Positions 54,124 through 63,668 of a stretch of DNA of 64,000 bases are shown piece by piece (the stretch's first letter is position 1; every line of letters begins with the position of its first letter). Made by a program: the position numbers and the translations under genes. Origin of the DNA: Paenibacillus_E oryzisoli_A (lineage in GTDB: Bacteria; Bacillota; Bacilli; Paenibacillales; NBRC-103111); the NCBI RefSeq assembly GCF_050467285.1, contig NZ_JBCMUN010000007.1, positions 310,001 to 374,000 on the forward strand. The letters run 5' to 3'. Below the pieces are notes generated by a model that ran no database searches, had not been told where the DNA came from, and worked only from the letters and a program-made list of their open reading frames with translations.

Positions 54124-56448
54124 TTACGAAGCTGGTGTTGCATCAGACAGTTCGGTCACAATTCGAAGCGGATATGAAACTGGGGCGATTACCTGATATC
54201 CACCCGGGATTGTTACCTCTCCAGTTACATCTCCTCCGTTTAGTTTCGCCCACTGGATCGTTAACGTCCCGTCATGCGGTAGCGGAATGGCGATCCTTGC
54301 GGATCCGTTAGTCAGATACGGCGGGGACAATCGGATCAACCTCGAACCCGCTTCGGATAGGTCGACACCGAATATCAGTTGGTTCAACAAATAAGCTGGC
54401 GAAGCCCCCCACGCATGACACAGGCTGACCGGAATACTTTCCTGCAAATAAGTCGGCGTATGCCCCTGAAAGGTGCTCGGAATCGTACAAGCCGGCATGG
54501 AGGCGTCGAAGGTTTCCCACCAGGTCGTGGCTCCTCTGTTCAGCATCGCGCCCCAGTACTCTTGAATCACAGCGAGCGCCTGCTCTTGTCTGCCTGCATC
54601 CCTCAGCACTTCCAGCACGATATGCTGGAAGAACGGCCCCCTTACCGGAGGCAGCTTGCCCAGTAAATAATAATCGTCCAGGAAGCGATTCGTTTCGGTC
54701 TTATCCATTAGGCCGCACCAAACGGCCATAAAATTCGTCTGCAGGCTGAAATGGCCGGACTGTCCCTCGTCGGTCAAACAGTCTACATACAGCCCTAGGT
54801 CCGGAAGCCAGAGCTGGCGCCTTATTACGTCATTCAACCTTTTAGCGCGAGCCGATGTCCGGTCGACTGCGGCATCGGCCGGTGTCAGTGCCCGCTGCAT
54901 CCTCTCGTAGACAACTAGCGCTTTATAGTAGAGGAAGGAAATCGCGGAAACCTTATCCCGGCGGTCGACATCGTCCGTCCAGTCGATAAAGCACCACCAA
55001 CCGGGACGGTCGGCCCGCGCAAACAAGCCGGTTTCATCCGTCTGCCGTTCGAACCAGTCCATCAATCGATCGATAGCCGGCTTCAATTCCCTAAGCAGCT
55101 CCATATCCCCGCTGTATCGCCAATAATCATACACGCCAAGCAGCCAATATGCGCAAAAGTCAGGAAGCAGCACGGCGTTTCGTTCCGGTCCGGTTCCCGG
55201 GATCGATCCGTCCTTATTCTGAATGCGGGCGCCCTGCAGCAAACATTTGCGCATAAGCGTCGTATCCGCGTAGTTGGCGTATATGATTTTGCCCATCACC
55301 ATGCCGTCGACCACCCATAGCGCCTTCTCACGCCACGGACAATCCTCCGTGTGATCGTGACAGTTCATCCTCGTCGTATAGAGGCTGACTTCGTGAATTG
55401 CATCGAATCGCGTATTTCCGCTGTCGAAGACAGTTTGACGGGCGAAGGGATAACCAACTTGCTCGAAGCACAAGCCTTTGACCGTGACGACCTCGGGCGC
55501 TGCCATCAGCATCACTTTGAGGAAACGGCACGCTCTGCGGCCGAACGGCTGCAGTTGCTGCTGTCCATGTTTAAGGATGAATGTGTCCACCTCTTGAAGC
55601 TCAAGCGATTCGCCGTATGCGATCCGAATAACGCCTCCCTTAGGCGCGTCGATTGTCAGGATTGGCCGCCCCACTACTTCCGTCCCGAAATCGTATACAA
55701 CCGCCGGCAGTGAACCAGGTGTCGACGCATCCATAAGCAGCGCTTCTGCTCTATCGACGTTTTCGATCAGGAGCCATTCCGTACCGGAGACGGACCCGAA
55801 ATTGGTTTCAGTTCTTACAACGGAAACCGCGTAGCGCAGCTCCTTCGCAAGGAAAGGGATCTCTCGGGGAATCAGATTTGGCCACGGGCTGTCAGTTTCG
55901 CCAACCCCGGCGATCTCAACGGCCTGCGTCCAACCCTCATCCGAATAGCCAGGCAGCTCCCAGCCGTCCTCTTCCGCTGCAAGGTAAATTTCCTTAAACC
56001 CGCCCCAACGGCTGATTCGCTCATTCGTCGTCCTCCAGCTGGGGGAAACGCGCGCTTTCCAAGTTCGGTTTGTCGCGGTCCGGATTTCCGTCCCGGTTTC
56101 GTTCTCGATCTGAAGCAGAAAGCCGGCTTCCCCTTGCATTTGGCCGGTTACAATATCGCTTTCTCCGAATTGGTAACAAACCGCCGCTACGACATTTTCC
56201 CCCGACCTGATATAATCCGAAATATCATAAGTATCGTAATACTGCCATTCTGGTGTGCATGGAGAAGGCCCTCTACCTACCCATTGCCCGTTGATCCTCA
56301 GGCTGTATTCCTGACGAGCCGATATACGTAGTCGAAGGAATTGCTCAGCTTCGTTTTCGGTCAACCAGAAAGCCTGGCGAAAATCCGCATATTGATTGTG
56401 CTTTCTCCCCGGCTCATCGGCCCATATCCATTTACTTATCCATTTCAT
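54124..56448 (-). CDS. GH78 alpha-L-rhamnosidase
   Basis: 774 residues, no signal peptide, so it works on imported oligosaccharides. An N-terminal beta domain (KWIWADEPGRKHNQYADFRQ at the start) and a further jelly roll precede the alpha toroid. The GH78 catalytic block is HDHTEDCPWREKALWVVDG, whose Glu is the general acid of the family. It removes terminal alpha-L-rhamnose from rhamnogalacturonan, flavonoid glycosides or other plant or microbial glycans. ATG 56448 is chosen; a GTG at 56475 is in frame with no ribosome site, and the AAAGGA before the ATG is rather distant at 13 bases. It likely works with the GH105 hydrolase and the importers here. Confidence 0.9.
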   Translation of the reverse strand: MKWISKWIWADEPGRKHNQYADFRQAFWLTENEAEQFLRLRISARQEYSLRINGQWVGRGPSPCTPEWQYYDTYDISDYIRSGENVVAAVCYQFGESDIVTGQMQGEAGFLLQIENETGTEIRTATNRTWKARVSPSWRTTNERISRWGGFKEIYLAAEEDGWELPGYSDEGWTQAVEIAGVGETDSPWPNLIPREIPFLAKELRYAVSVVRTETNFGSVSGTEWLLIENVDRAEALLMDASTPGSLPAVVYDFGTEVVGRPILTIDAPKGGVIRIAYGESLELQEVDTFILKHGQQQLQPFGRRACRFLKVMLMAAPEVVTVKGLCFEQVGYPFARQTVFDSGNTRFDAIHEVSLYTTRMNCHDHTEDCPWREKALWVVDGMVMGKIIYANYADTTLMRKCLLQGARIQNKDGSIPGTGPERNAVLLPDFCAYWLLGVYDYWRYSGDMELLRELKPAIDRLMDWFERQTDETGLFARADRPGWWCFIDWTDDVDRRDKVSAISFLYYKALVVYERMQRALTPADAAVDRTSARAKRLNDVIRRQLWLPDLGLYVDCLTDEGQSGHFSLQTNFMAVWCGLMDKTETNRFLDDYYLLGKLPPVRGPFFQHIVLEVLRDAGRQEQALAVIQEYWGAMLNRGATTWWETFDASMPACTIPSTFQGHTPTYLQESIPVSLCHAWGASPAYLLNQLIFGVDLSEAGSRLIRLSPPYLTNGSARIAIPLPHDGTLTIQWAKLNGGDVTGEVTIPGGYQVIAPVSYPLRIVTELSDATPAS

Positions 56449-56486
56449 TGTTGTACTTTTTTCCTTTCGTTTCACTCAAGTCACAA

Positions 56487-56504
56487 AACGGAATGAAATC
56501 CGTT
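56487..56504 (-). terminator. Weak hairpin between the GH99-like and GH78 genes
   Basis: AACGGA (56487-56492) and TCCGTT (56499-56504) form a six-pair stem followed on the minus strand by TTG. It may reduce read-through from the secreted-enzyme gene into the rhamnosidase gene. It could be fortuitous. Confidence 0.35.
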
Positions 56505-56569
56505 CACCTTTAGGTACTTTCTTTTCTAAATCAGCTCGTATGCTGTCTTTTCGTTGGCACCGTTATGTC

Positions 56570-59500
56570 TCATTGTAGATTGGACAACAAATATTGGGCA
56601 TCCCGGAGCAAGTAGCCGGCGGCTTGCGAAGAAATATGCTTGCCGCTTTGCGCCTTCACATGGCTAATAAAACCATCCAAATCACTCGTATTCAATTTGC
56701 TTTGTAAGCTGTTAGCGATACCTTCGTTGTCGACCCATCCCATATTCGTAAAGCGTGTGACCAAGGCCTTTATGGACGGTATGCTTGTCGTCGTCTGGAA
56801 CACTACAGTTTGGCTGCCCGTATTCCCCGCCATGTCGCTTGCCGTTACGATAAACGTATGCGAACCGAGCGGCAGCGTATAGAGCGGAAGGGTTGCTCCT
56901 TGCTGTATGGTTTGTTGGACGCCATACGTGCTAAGCGTGACCGTCGTCTTGCTGCTGTCAACTCCGGACAAGTTATCGCTGAAAGCAACGCTTGGCGTGA
57001 TATTCGCGGAATCGCTGTAAGCGTCGTCAACCAAACCGGATATTATCATCGTTGGACCGGTCTGATCCAGGTTGAAGCCGATGGTTTTCACCGCTTCCAC
57101 ATTGCGGGCGTTGTCCGTCGAGCGGTAGCTTACTGTATAATTGTCATCCTGATTCAACATGACTGGAGCCGCGTAGCTTTGCCATGTACTTCCGCCATCC
57201 AGACTGTATTCTGTCTTCGCCACCCCGGACGAATCGTCAGTTGCAGTGAGACTGACCGAAACGGGATGGACGTACCATCCGTCCGAACCGTCCGGCTGGT
57301 CCGGCGTCAAAGCGGCCGTCGTCGTTGGCGGAGTAAGATCGGGACGCAAAACCGACTGAATGGCATCGAGTCTGCTCGTATCCGGTTTACCGTCAGCACC
57401 AAGGGTAGGAATAATCCAACCTCCTTCATCGTTTTCATTCCAGGCATACATCAATACTGCATTTGGAAAGCTCGATGAACGATGAGTGTCATTCCAATCC
57501 AAGGCATTTTTTAGGTTTACCGCAATTTCCGAGGCAGTTGCGGTTTGAGCCCATTGGTTTGCTCCATACGAGGTCCATACCGGCGTGTCAATACGAGGCC
57601 TAGGATCCCAGCCGGTAGTGACCGTGGGGATTACCTGCGCTCCATAATCCGCAAGCAAATTCCAGTTTGTTTGGTCATTTTGGATAAGTGTTGAATATGG
57701 CGAACCATTAGCTCCGAAATTTGTATACTGGCTTAGCGCATCGCCTTGCATCTGACGCATAGTTTTAGCATTGGTCCCCATAATTACAATGTAGGGCTCT
57801 GCTATGCCCTGTTTCCGAGCCTCCGACCGCAATTCATCGACATATCGCTTGTTTGTATTCCAGACATACACGAGAGGCCTGTCGTTTAGAACTTTCTGGT
57901 AATTGGAGGTCTTGAACTGCGACACAAGCCACGGGTAGTTGTCAAAGCTGTAGCCGGATGCTCCAAGAATGGCCGTCCATTTCACATCGTTCTTGTAGGT
58001 ACTGGATAAGTATAGATCCCTTGCAGTCGGAGATTCATACATGACGAATGCCCAGTAGTCAATGCCTGCTTTTTTGGCATAATGGATTTCCTGATCCATA
58101 ATTTCCTGCGTGTATTGGGGGATATGAGCTTCATTCGTACCTGTGACAGAAGCATACCAAGGCAGACGGAAATGATATTTTTCAGGTGAAAGCGTCTTTT
58201 GAGTTTGGGATCCAATGTCCAGCGGGTTGTCTGTTCCTCCCCACATATCCCACCGAATGGCCCCTACAACCGTTTTGTCTTGTCTCTGATCAATCGTTTG
58301 GGGAATTGGATCAGGCACAACGTTGTTGTCGACAAATCGTCCGCCTGATCTGTAGACCTCGAGTTCCACAATCCGTGCTACATTCTCTCCGCCGTTTAGG
58401 CCATGCTGCTGAATATTACCTTCCGTCACATATACACGGAGTTTCGAAGCTGTGACAGGATTGAATGAATGTGAATTGTGTTCTGCACTATTCCCGGTTA
58501 CCGTCGGAAAAGCTGCGACCCACTGACTACCGTCCCAATATTGAATCGTATACTCGCGCTGTTCGTAGCTTGAAGGCGTATAAAATTCTACCCTCTGGAA
58601 AGTAGTCATAGCTCCCAGATCAATTTCTACCCACTGTGGTCCGTTGGATACATCTGCCGCCCAGTGCTTCCAGCCCGATGTCACTTTGTTGCCGTCATTT
58701 ATGTAGGACGCACTGTATCCCGTCTGTACACTAGAAGCAACTACGCTCTTGCCTAATGCTAAATTAGGGTCGAGATAGACGCCAATCTCCACCAATCGTG
58801 CTATGTTCTCCGCATCACCTTTGGTCACATTCACGCGGATTTTAGAAGAAATTAACGGTTCAAAGACATACGTGTTATGATCGGCAGCATTCCCCGTCAC
58901 TCCTGGGAATATGTTAACCCATCCAGTTGATGTCCAGTATTGTATTTGATAGTCTTTCAGTTCTTTGCCTTTACTTGTATAAAACTCAATGCGATTGAAT
59001 TTCACACTGTTTTGTAAATCAACAGTAACCCATTGTGCGTTTTGCGAAACGTCCGCTGCCCATTCATGCCCATTTAATGTAGTAATGTCACCATCTGTTA
59101 CATAAGAGGTATTATATAAATTGTTTAATGTATTTGAAGCGGTTACACCCTTGTTTGCTGCAAGATTGACGCTTGAGTCTCCAAGATAAGGCGGCAACGG
59201 AGTTGCACGATCTGTATTTACCAAACTGAAATCATCAATGAATAGATCTGATAGACAATCTTTACCACCTGTCCCGGTTTGAACATACAGCTGTGCAGAA
59301 CTCAACATTCCAACCCAAGAGAGATTCAGATTCCCTTCCAATTTAATATAGTTTTGATTGTTGATAGCAACCCGACTCGTGCTGGCATAATGATCCGAAC
59401 CGTCGTTATATTTGATAACGACCATTGGGCTGCAAGAACCACTTACTAAGGGCGCTGCAAGCTTAGCATACGCACTTAGCTTGTAATTTCCAGGTCCATA

Positions 59501-60259
59501 GCTATTTAACACATCGTCGACATTTTGATATGCTGTACCCCAATCCTGACTCCTGTTCGAAATCTTTAGAGCGGATGCTCCAGAATTAGCATTCAAACTG
59601 TCAACTGATAATGTCGCATACTGTCCATTCCAATTTGACAACCCGCTTTCAAAGCCTGTATTAACTAATAGTTCAGGCGACTGATTAATTGGCGTTGAGC
59701 GATCCGTATTTACAAGGCTGAAATCATCAACATATAGATCTGACAGACATTCTTTTCCGCCTGTTCCTGTTTGAACATACATCTGTGCAGAATTCAATGT
59801 TCCGCTCCAAGAGAGATTCAAGCTCCCCTCGATTTTGACATAGTTCTGATCGTTTATGGCTACACGGCTCGTAGTGGCATAGTGATCCGTCCCATCATTA
59901 TATTTAATTACAAGCATCGGACGACACGTACCACTCGCGAGCGGTGCTGCGAGTTTCACATAAGCAGTTAGTTTATAGTTACCAGCACCGTAACTCTTTA
60001 GCCCAGTCACCACATTTTGCAAGGCTGTACTATAATCATAGCTTCTGTTCGAGATCTTCAAAGCTGAAGCGCCAGAATTAAAATTTGAAGTAACAACGGT
60101 TAGTGTCGCATACTGCCCACTCCAACTTGTTGTGCCGTTCTCAAATCCCTGGTTTACAATCAATTCAGGTGATTGTGTTGCAGCAGTTGCTGTTAATCCA
60201 TTAATCGTGTATAAAATATTAACCAATGCAAAAAGTATAACTGCTATTTTTTTAAACAT
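56570..60259 (-). CDS. Secreted multimodular GH99-like protein with CBM, F5/8C and FIMAH domains
   Basis: 1229 residues. A signal peptide (about 1-27) is followed by two near-identical carbohydrate-binding modules (about 30-192 and 194-355), then two F5/8C discoidin domains (about 360-500 and 500-645). The catalytic-looking region is about 660-1000 (VVGAIRWDMWGG, YAKKAGIDYWAFVMYES, AVLMYAWNENDEGGW), of the GH99/GH71-WbsX TIM-barrel type. Two Ig-like domains follow, the first OmpL47-like, and a C-terminal FIMAH domain (about 1165-1229). GH99 relatives are endo-acting on mannan or related glycans; this member's activity is unproven. ATG 60259 has AGGAGG eight bases upstream. A cre-like site lies in the leader. 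Confidence 0.85.
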   Translation of the reverse strand: MFKKIAVILFALVNILYTINGLTATAATQSPELIVNQGFENGTTSWSGQYATLTVVTSNFNSGASALKISNRSYDYSTALQNVVTGLKSYGAGNYKLTAYVKLAAPLASGTCRPMLVIKYNDGTDHYATTSRVAINDQNYVKIEGSLNLSWSGTLNSAQMYVQTGTGGKECLSDLYVDDFSLVNTDRSTPINQSPELLVNTGFESGLSNWNGQYATLSVDSLNANSGASALKISNRSQDWGTAYQNVDDVLNSYGPGNYKLSAYAKLAAPLVSGSCSPMVVIKYNDGSDHYASTSRVAINNQNYIKLEGNLNLSWVGMLSSAQLYVQTGTGGKDCLSDLFIDDFSLVNTDRATPLPPYLGDSSVNLAANKGVTASNTLNNLYNTSYVTDGDITTLNGHEWAADVSQNAQWVTVDLQNSVKFNRIEFYTSKGKELKDYQIQYWTSTGWVNIFPGVTGNAADHNTYVFEPLISSKIRVNVTKGDAENIARLVEIGVYLDPNLALGKSVVASSVQTGYSASYINDGNKVTSGWKHWAADVSNGPQWVEIDLGAMTTFQRVEFYTPSSYEQREYTIQYWDGSQWVAAFPTVTGNSAEHNSHSFNPVTASKLRVYVTEGNIQQHGLNGGENVARIVELEVYRSGGRFVDNNVVPDPIPQTIDQRQDKTVVGAIRWDMWGGTDNPLDIGSQTQKTLSPEKYHFRLPWYASVTGTNEAHIPQYTQEIMDQEIHYAKKAGIDYWAFVMYESPTARDLYLSSTYKNDVKWTAILGASGYSFDNYPWLVSQFKTSNYQKVLNDRPLVYVWNTNKRYVDELRSEARKQGIAEPYIVIMGTNAKTMRQMQGDALSQYTNFGANGSPYSTLIQNDQTNWNLLADYGAQVIPTVTTGWDPRPRIDTPVWTSYGANQWAQTATASEIAVNLKNALDWNDTHRSSSFPNAVLMYAWNENDEGGWIIPTLGADGKPDTSRLDAIQSVLRPDLTPPTTTAALTPDQPDGSDGWYVHPVSVSLTATDDSSGVAKTEYSLDGGSTWQSYAAPVMLNQDDNYTVSYRSTDNARNVEAVKTIGFNLDQTGPTMIISGLVDDAYSDSANITPSVAFSDNLSGVDSSKTTVTLSTYGVQQTIQQGATLPLYTLPLGSHTFIVTASDMAGNTGSQTVVFQTTTSIPSIKALVTRFTNMGWVDNEGIANSLQSKLNTSDLDGFISHVKAQSGKHISSQAAGYLLRDAQYLLSNLQ
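59196..59680 (-). repeat. Carbohydrate-binding module repeat, second copy
   Basis: In-frame tandem duplicate within the GH99-like gene, about 164 codons. It shares SPELLVN-GFE, KYNDG-DHYA-TSRVAIN and MYVQTGTGGK-like segments with the copy immediately upstream in reading order (59681-60172). Similarity is visible at the DNA level. Confidence 0.85.
59681..60172 (-). repeat. Carbohydrate-binding module repeat, first copy
   Basis: First of two directly adjacent modules, starting soon after the signal peptide of the GH99-like protein. It is largely identical in sequence to 59196-59680. Confidence 0.85.
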
Positions 60260-60278
60260 TTTCATAACCTCCTAAAAA

Positions 60279-60292
60279 CGAAATCGCTTACA
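60279..60292 (-). promoter_or_regulatory. Cre-like site (CcpA operator) in the leader of the GH99-like gene
   Basis: The minus strand reads TGTAAGCGATTTCG, matching 13 of 14 positions of TGWAANCGNTNWCW (the last base differs). It lies a few bases before the AGGAGG ribosome site. The upstream AT-rich stretch 60300-60389 should hold the promoter, but no -35/-10 pair with good spacing was found. Confidence 0.5.
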
Positions 60293-60389
60293 AACATAAT
60301 CATAAAACATTTTAAAGATACGGTAATTGTTGCAATTTACTAGAAATATGCTGAATTCGACTTTTTCTTAAAATCCCCAAACGCAGGAG

Positions 60390-60426
60390 ATCACGCTTAT
60401 TCATACAAAGGGTGAATAAGCGTGAT
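60390..60426 (-). terminator. Strong hairpin after the fourth importer operon
   Basis: ATCACGCTTATTCA (60390-60403) pairs perfectly with TGAATAAGCGTGAT (60413-60426). It lies 30 bases beyond the 60456 permease stop. No long T run follows on the minus strand, but the 14-pair stem is likely to mark the transcript end. Confidence 0.7.
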
Positions 60427-60455
60427 TATGTTAGATTGGAGCCTGCATAGAAATG

Positions 60456-61277
60456 TTACCCTTTTACAGAACCCACCACTAAGCCCTTTAACATGTATCG
60501 CTGCGTGAAGACAAACAGGACAAGCAGCGGAACCATCGCTAGAACGCAAAGCGCAAAAACAGGTCCATAATTGACTGACTGCTGATTGAACATAAACTGA
60601 ACGATCATCGGCATCAACGTCATTTTCTCTGAGGAGTTAAGAAAAATAAGCGGCGTCACAAAGTCATTCCAAATGCCGAATACATTCGTAAGAATAAATG
60701 TGCCTGTCGCCGGCAGCAACAATGGAAAGATAATCGTCCAGTACATTTTGAAGGATCCGCAACCATCCATACCTGCAGACTCTTCCAATTCGCGTGGAAT
60801 TGATTTCGTAAATGCTGAGTATAAAAAAGTAGCCATAGGAATGTGTCCAGCCGTGTACAGAATAACGAGAATGGTACGCGTGTTACCAAGATGCAAGGAA
60901 TTTACCAGCTTAAACAACGGTATTAATGATCCAACAGTTGGAATAATCATGCCTGTCATAAATAGAAGAAACACAATATGAAACAATTTGCCTTGACGAC
61001 GAGCAAGTGTGTACCCAGCCATGGAAGCCAACAGGATCGTCAATCCAAGACCACCGACTGTCACAAATACCGAATTAGCCAAGCTGATGAAAAATTTAGC
61101 GTTCACAGCTTTACTGTAATAGTCGAGATACAAACGATCTGGCAACACGAATGGCTTGTAAAAAATACCAGGATGTTTGAAAGACATTTGTATTAAATAG
61201 AGAATTGGAAATAAAAACAAGAGTCCCACAAAAATAAGGATAGTCTCAGTTATAATAGAGGCTTGTTTGCGTTCCAT
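60456..61277 (-). CDS. Carbohydrate ABC transporter permease (MalG/UgpE type, fourth importer)
   Basis: 273 residues, six membrane spans, EAA loop ELEESAGMDGCGSFKMYWTI, C-terminus ending GLVVGSVKG. Its ATG overlaps the upstream permease stop by one base (TGATG), so translation is coupled. It differs in length and sequence from the LplC-type permeases and is closer to the MalG/UgpE group. It belongs to a binding protein-permease-permease operon. Confidence 0.92.
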   Translation of the reverse strand: MERKQASIITETILIFVGLLFLFPILYLIQMSFKHPGIFYKPFVLPDRLYLDYYSKAVNAKFFISLANSVFVTVGGLGLTILLASMAGYTLARRQGKLFHIVFLLFMTGMIIPTVGSLIPLFKLVNSLHLGNTRTILVILYTAGHIPMATFLYSAFTKSIPRELEESAGMDGCGSFKMYWTIIFPLLLPATGTFILTNVFGIWNDFVTPLIFLNSSEKMTLMPMIVQFMFNQQSVNYGPVFALCVLAMVPLLVLFVFTQRYMLKGLVVGSVKG

Positions 61278-62155
61278 CAGAGTTCTACCTCCCGTTTTCG
61301 CGTAATCGACAACTGAAGGAGAGCTACGATCATGATAGCAACCGCAAGCACAATACCACCTGCCGTGGCGTATCCAAAATTATTTTCCTTGAACGCAGCA
61401 TTATAGACAGCAAGGAAAAGTGTATAGGAAGACGTGCCTGGACCACCGTTTGTCAAAATATACGGCAAGTCGAATAACTTCAGCGCTCCGACAACCGTTA
61501 GGAACATGACAATGGTCACCGTAGGCATCAACATTGGCAGCGTAATATTCGAGAATAAAGTAAAGCCTCTGGCACCTTCCAGCTCTGCAGCCTCGTACAT
61601 ATCTGCCGGAATCGATTGCAGACCAGCCAAATAAATAATGGCACAGAACCCAACCGACTGCCATTGCGTAAGCAGAATGATTGTCGGGAAGGAGGTCTTG
61701 ATTGTTCCAAGCCAATCCGTGACCCAAGATTCGAGTCCGATACGAATGAATATTTCATTAAAGAAACCATCTTGCTGTAATAATTGTCCCCACACGACGG
61801 AAGAGACCACAAGACTAATAATGACAGGTAGATAAATCGCCGTTCGTATAAATGCACCCGTTCGAAACTTCTTGTTAATCAGTACCGCAACCAGCATCGC
61901 TAGCGGGTTCTGTACGATGACGCCAAAGACGGCCATCTTGAGTGAATTTAATAGACCATTCGTCATGTGTGGATCACTGAACAGATGTTTGTAGTTGTCC
62001 AAACCGATGAATTCCGGGCTGCCGCTTCCATTCCAAAGTGTAAACGAATAATAAATGCTCTCGAGGAACGGATAAAAGTAAAAGAATAGAAATACAGCAA
62101 GCGCCGGCAAGAGAAATAACACGCCTGTCCAGTATTGCCTGCGTTCGAAATTCAT
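61277..62155 (-). CDS. Carbohydrate ABC transporter permease (MalF/UgpA type, fourth importer)
   Basis: 292 residues, six spans, EAA loop MYEAAELEGARGFTLFSNI. ATG 62155 has AAAGGAG eight bases upstream. It partners with the 60456-61277 permease. A 70-base gap with a strong hairpin separates it from the binding-protein gene. No ATPase is encoded nearby. Confidence 0.92.
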   Translation of the reverse strand: MNFERRQYWTGVLFLLPALAVFLFFYFYPFLESIYYSFTLWNGSGSPEFIGLDNYKHLFSDPHMTNGLLNSLKMAVFGVIVQNPLAMLVAVLINKKFRTGAFIRTAIYLPVIISLVVSSVVWGQLLQQDGFFNEIFIRIGLESWVTDWLGTIKTSFPTIILLTQWQSVGFCAIIYLAGLQSIPADMYEAAELEGARGFTLFSNITLPMLMPTVTIVMFLTVVGALKLFDLPYILTNGGPGTSSYTLFLAVYNAAFKENNFGYATAGGIVLAVAIMIVALLQLSITRKREVEL

Positions 62156-62182
62156 GGTAGCGGCTCCTTTCCATAGATGAAA

Positions 62183-62210
62183 CGCGTCCAGCCAAAGACG
62201 GCCGGACGCG
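62183..62210 (-). other. Intercistronic hairpin between binding-protein and permease genes
   Basis: CGCGTCC-GCC (62183-62193) pairs with GGC-GGACGCG (62200-62210), followed on the minus strand by TTTCAT. It may act as a partial terminator or mRNA stabiliser that sets the ratio of binding protein to permeases. Confidence 0.6.
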
Positions 62211-62225
62211 AATACATGCCGACAA

Positions 62226-63578
62226 TCAATTCGTAGGAGGTACTATTACGGCCGCTTTATCTTTTTCCAAAGCGTCCTTTGCTGCCTTCAAATCAGCAGC
62301 GTTGAACGGTGCGCCAGATACGACCTTCGTGGTCAGATCCGACAAAGCACTCATCACGCTAGCAGGAACAAAGTCATCTAATCTGTAAGGGTAAGATTTC
62401 TTGTCCACATACTGTTTCATCGTATCCATCGCCGGATCGGCAAACTTAACTTGAATATCCTTGATGTAGGAGAGTGAACCTTCACCTGCAAGCCATGGTC
62501 CCATAACATCTTGTGTTGTAATCAGATTGAACAGCGCCTTAGATTCTTCAACAAGCTTCGTCTTGGAGTTGATTGCAAGACTTGCATTCGTGCCAAGTTG
62601 AATGGCCGTATTTCCTTTATCGTCCATAAGCGGGAAGTAGCCAATTTGGAACGACTTAAAGCCGCCCTTTTGAATATTATCCTTGTTCGTCCCTGGCATA
62701 TAAGGCCCCTGAACGATCATTGCCGCGTCACCGGATGCGAATAATTGTCCTGATGCCGGCCAGTCAATGCTAAGCGCATTTTTGTTGAAATATCCAGATT
62801 CTTTGAATTTCTGAAAATTTTTGAACACCGCTTGGATTGTTGGGTCGTCCAATTGAATTCCACCATCATAGACCTTCTTACCGAATAGCGGGTCGGTAGC
62901 GAAACCGTATGACTCTAACCACATTGAAAAGAACAACGGTACTGTCCAACTGTCTTTAAACCCTAGAGCAATAGGTGTTTTCCCTGCTGCCTTCAACTTT
63001 TCACAGACATCAATGAATTCCTGGAGCGTTGTTGGAGCCTTCAATCCAAGTTCTTTGAACATGTCTGCGTTGTACCACACCCCACCATTCGGGGTACTCC
63101 CCAGCGGGGCGCCAAATAATTTCCCGTCATAGTAGACCGCCGGATTCTTTTTACCGACGTCCGTTAAGCGGCTGACCCAGGGCTCATTGGATACGTCCAT
63201 GAAATTCCCGGCCTTGAACCAGTCTTTCTTCTGGTAGAACACGACATCCGGAGCCGAATCAGATGCAAATTGTGCTTTCAACTTGTCAAAGTAAGAGGAG
63301 CCAAGGGTAATGTCCCATTGAATTTTTGCTTTTGGATAAAGTTTTTTATAGCCTTCTTCAATCGATTTCTTAAACTCCTGTTGATAAGGACGATCGTCCA
63401 TAAACCAATTTCCAACACGAATTGTAAACTCCTTGTCCTTTGATGCAGCGACAGCATCTCCATTCTTTGGCGATGCTTCCGGACTGCTTGTACCCTTAGA
63501 ACCCTCATTTCCGCATGCTGCAAGTACAAGCATGACACTTAGTGTCAGAATCGTTGGTGCGACTAGTTTTTTCTTCAT
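62226..63578 (-). CDS. Extracellular solute-binding lipoprotein (fourth importer, family 1)
   Basis: 450 residues. The lipobox is LAAC near residue 22, then a Ser/Gly/Asn linker. The mature domain opens FTIRVGNWFMDDRPYQQEFK, and NGGVWYNADMFKELGLKAP is the typical family-1 sugar-binding signature. It is shorter than the three LplA-like proteins and belongs to the MalE/UgpB group. It is preceded by the AraC regulator at 63669, with a 90-base gap lacking a clear promoter. It delivers mono- or oligosaccharides to the downstream permeases. Confidence 0.93.
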   Translation of the reverse strand: MKKKLVAPTILTLSVMLVLAACGNEGSKGTSSPEASPKNGDAVAASKDKEFTIRVGNWFMDDRPYQQEFKKSIEEGYKKLYPKAKIQWDITLGSSYFDKLKAQFASDSAPDVVFYQKKDWFKAGNFMDVSNEPWVSRLTDVGKKNPAVYYDGKLFGAPLGSTPNGGVWYNADMFKELGLKAPTTLQEFIDVCEKLKAAGKTPIALGFKDSWTVPLFFSMWLESYGFATDPLFGKKVYDGGIQLDDPTIQAVFKNFQKFKESGYFNKNALSIDWPASGQLFASGDAAMIVQGPYMPGTNKDNIQKGGFKSFQIGYFPLMDDKGNTAIQLGTNASLAINSKTKLVEESKALFNLITTQDVMGPWLAGEGSLSYIKDIQVKFADPAMDTMKQYVDKKSYPYRLDDFVPASVMSALSDLTTKVVSGAPFNAADLKAAKDALEKDKAAVIVPPTN

Positions 63579-63668
63579 TCAAGTACACCCCTTTACTTTT
63601 GTTATTCGTTACATCTTAATGTTAGCTATTTTTCAATGAATGTTCGATGGCTGAGTTTTGGTTTTTCT

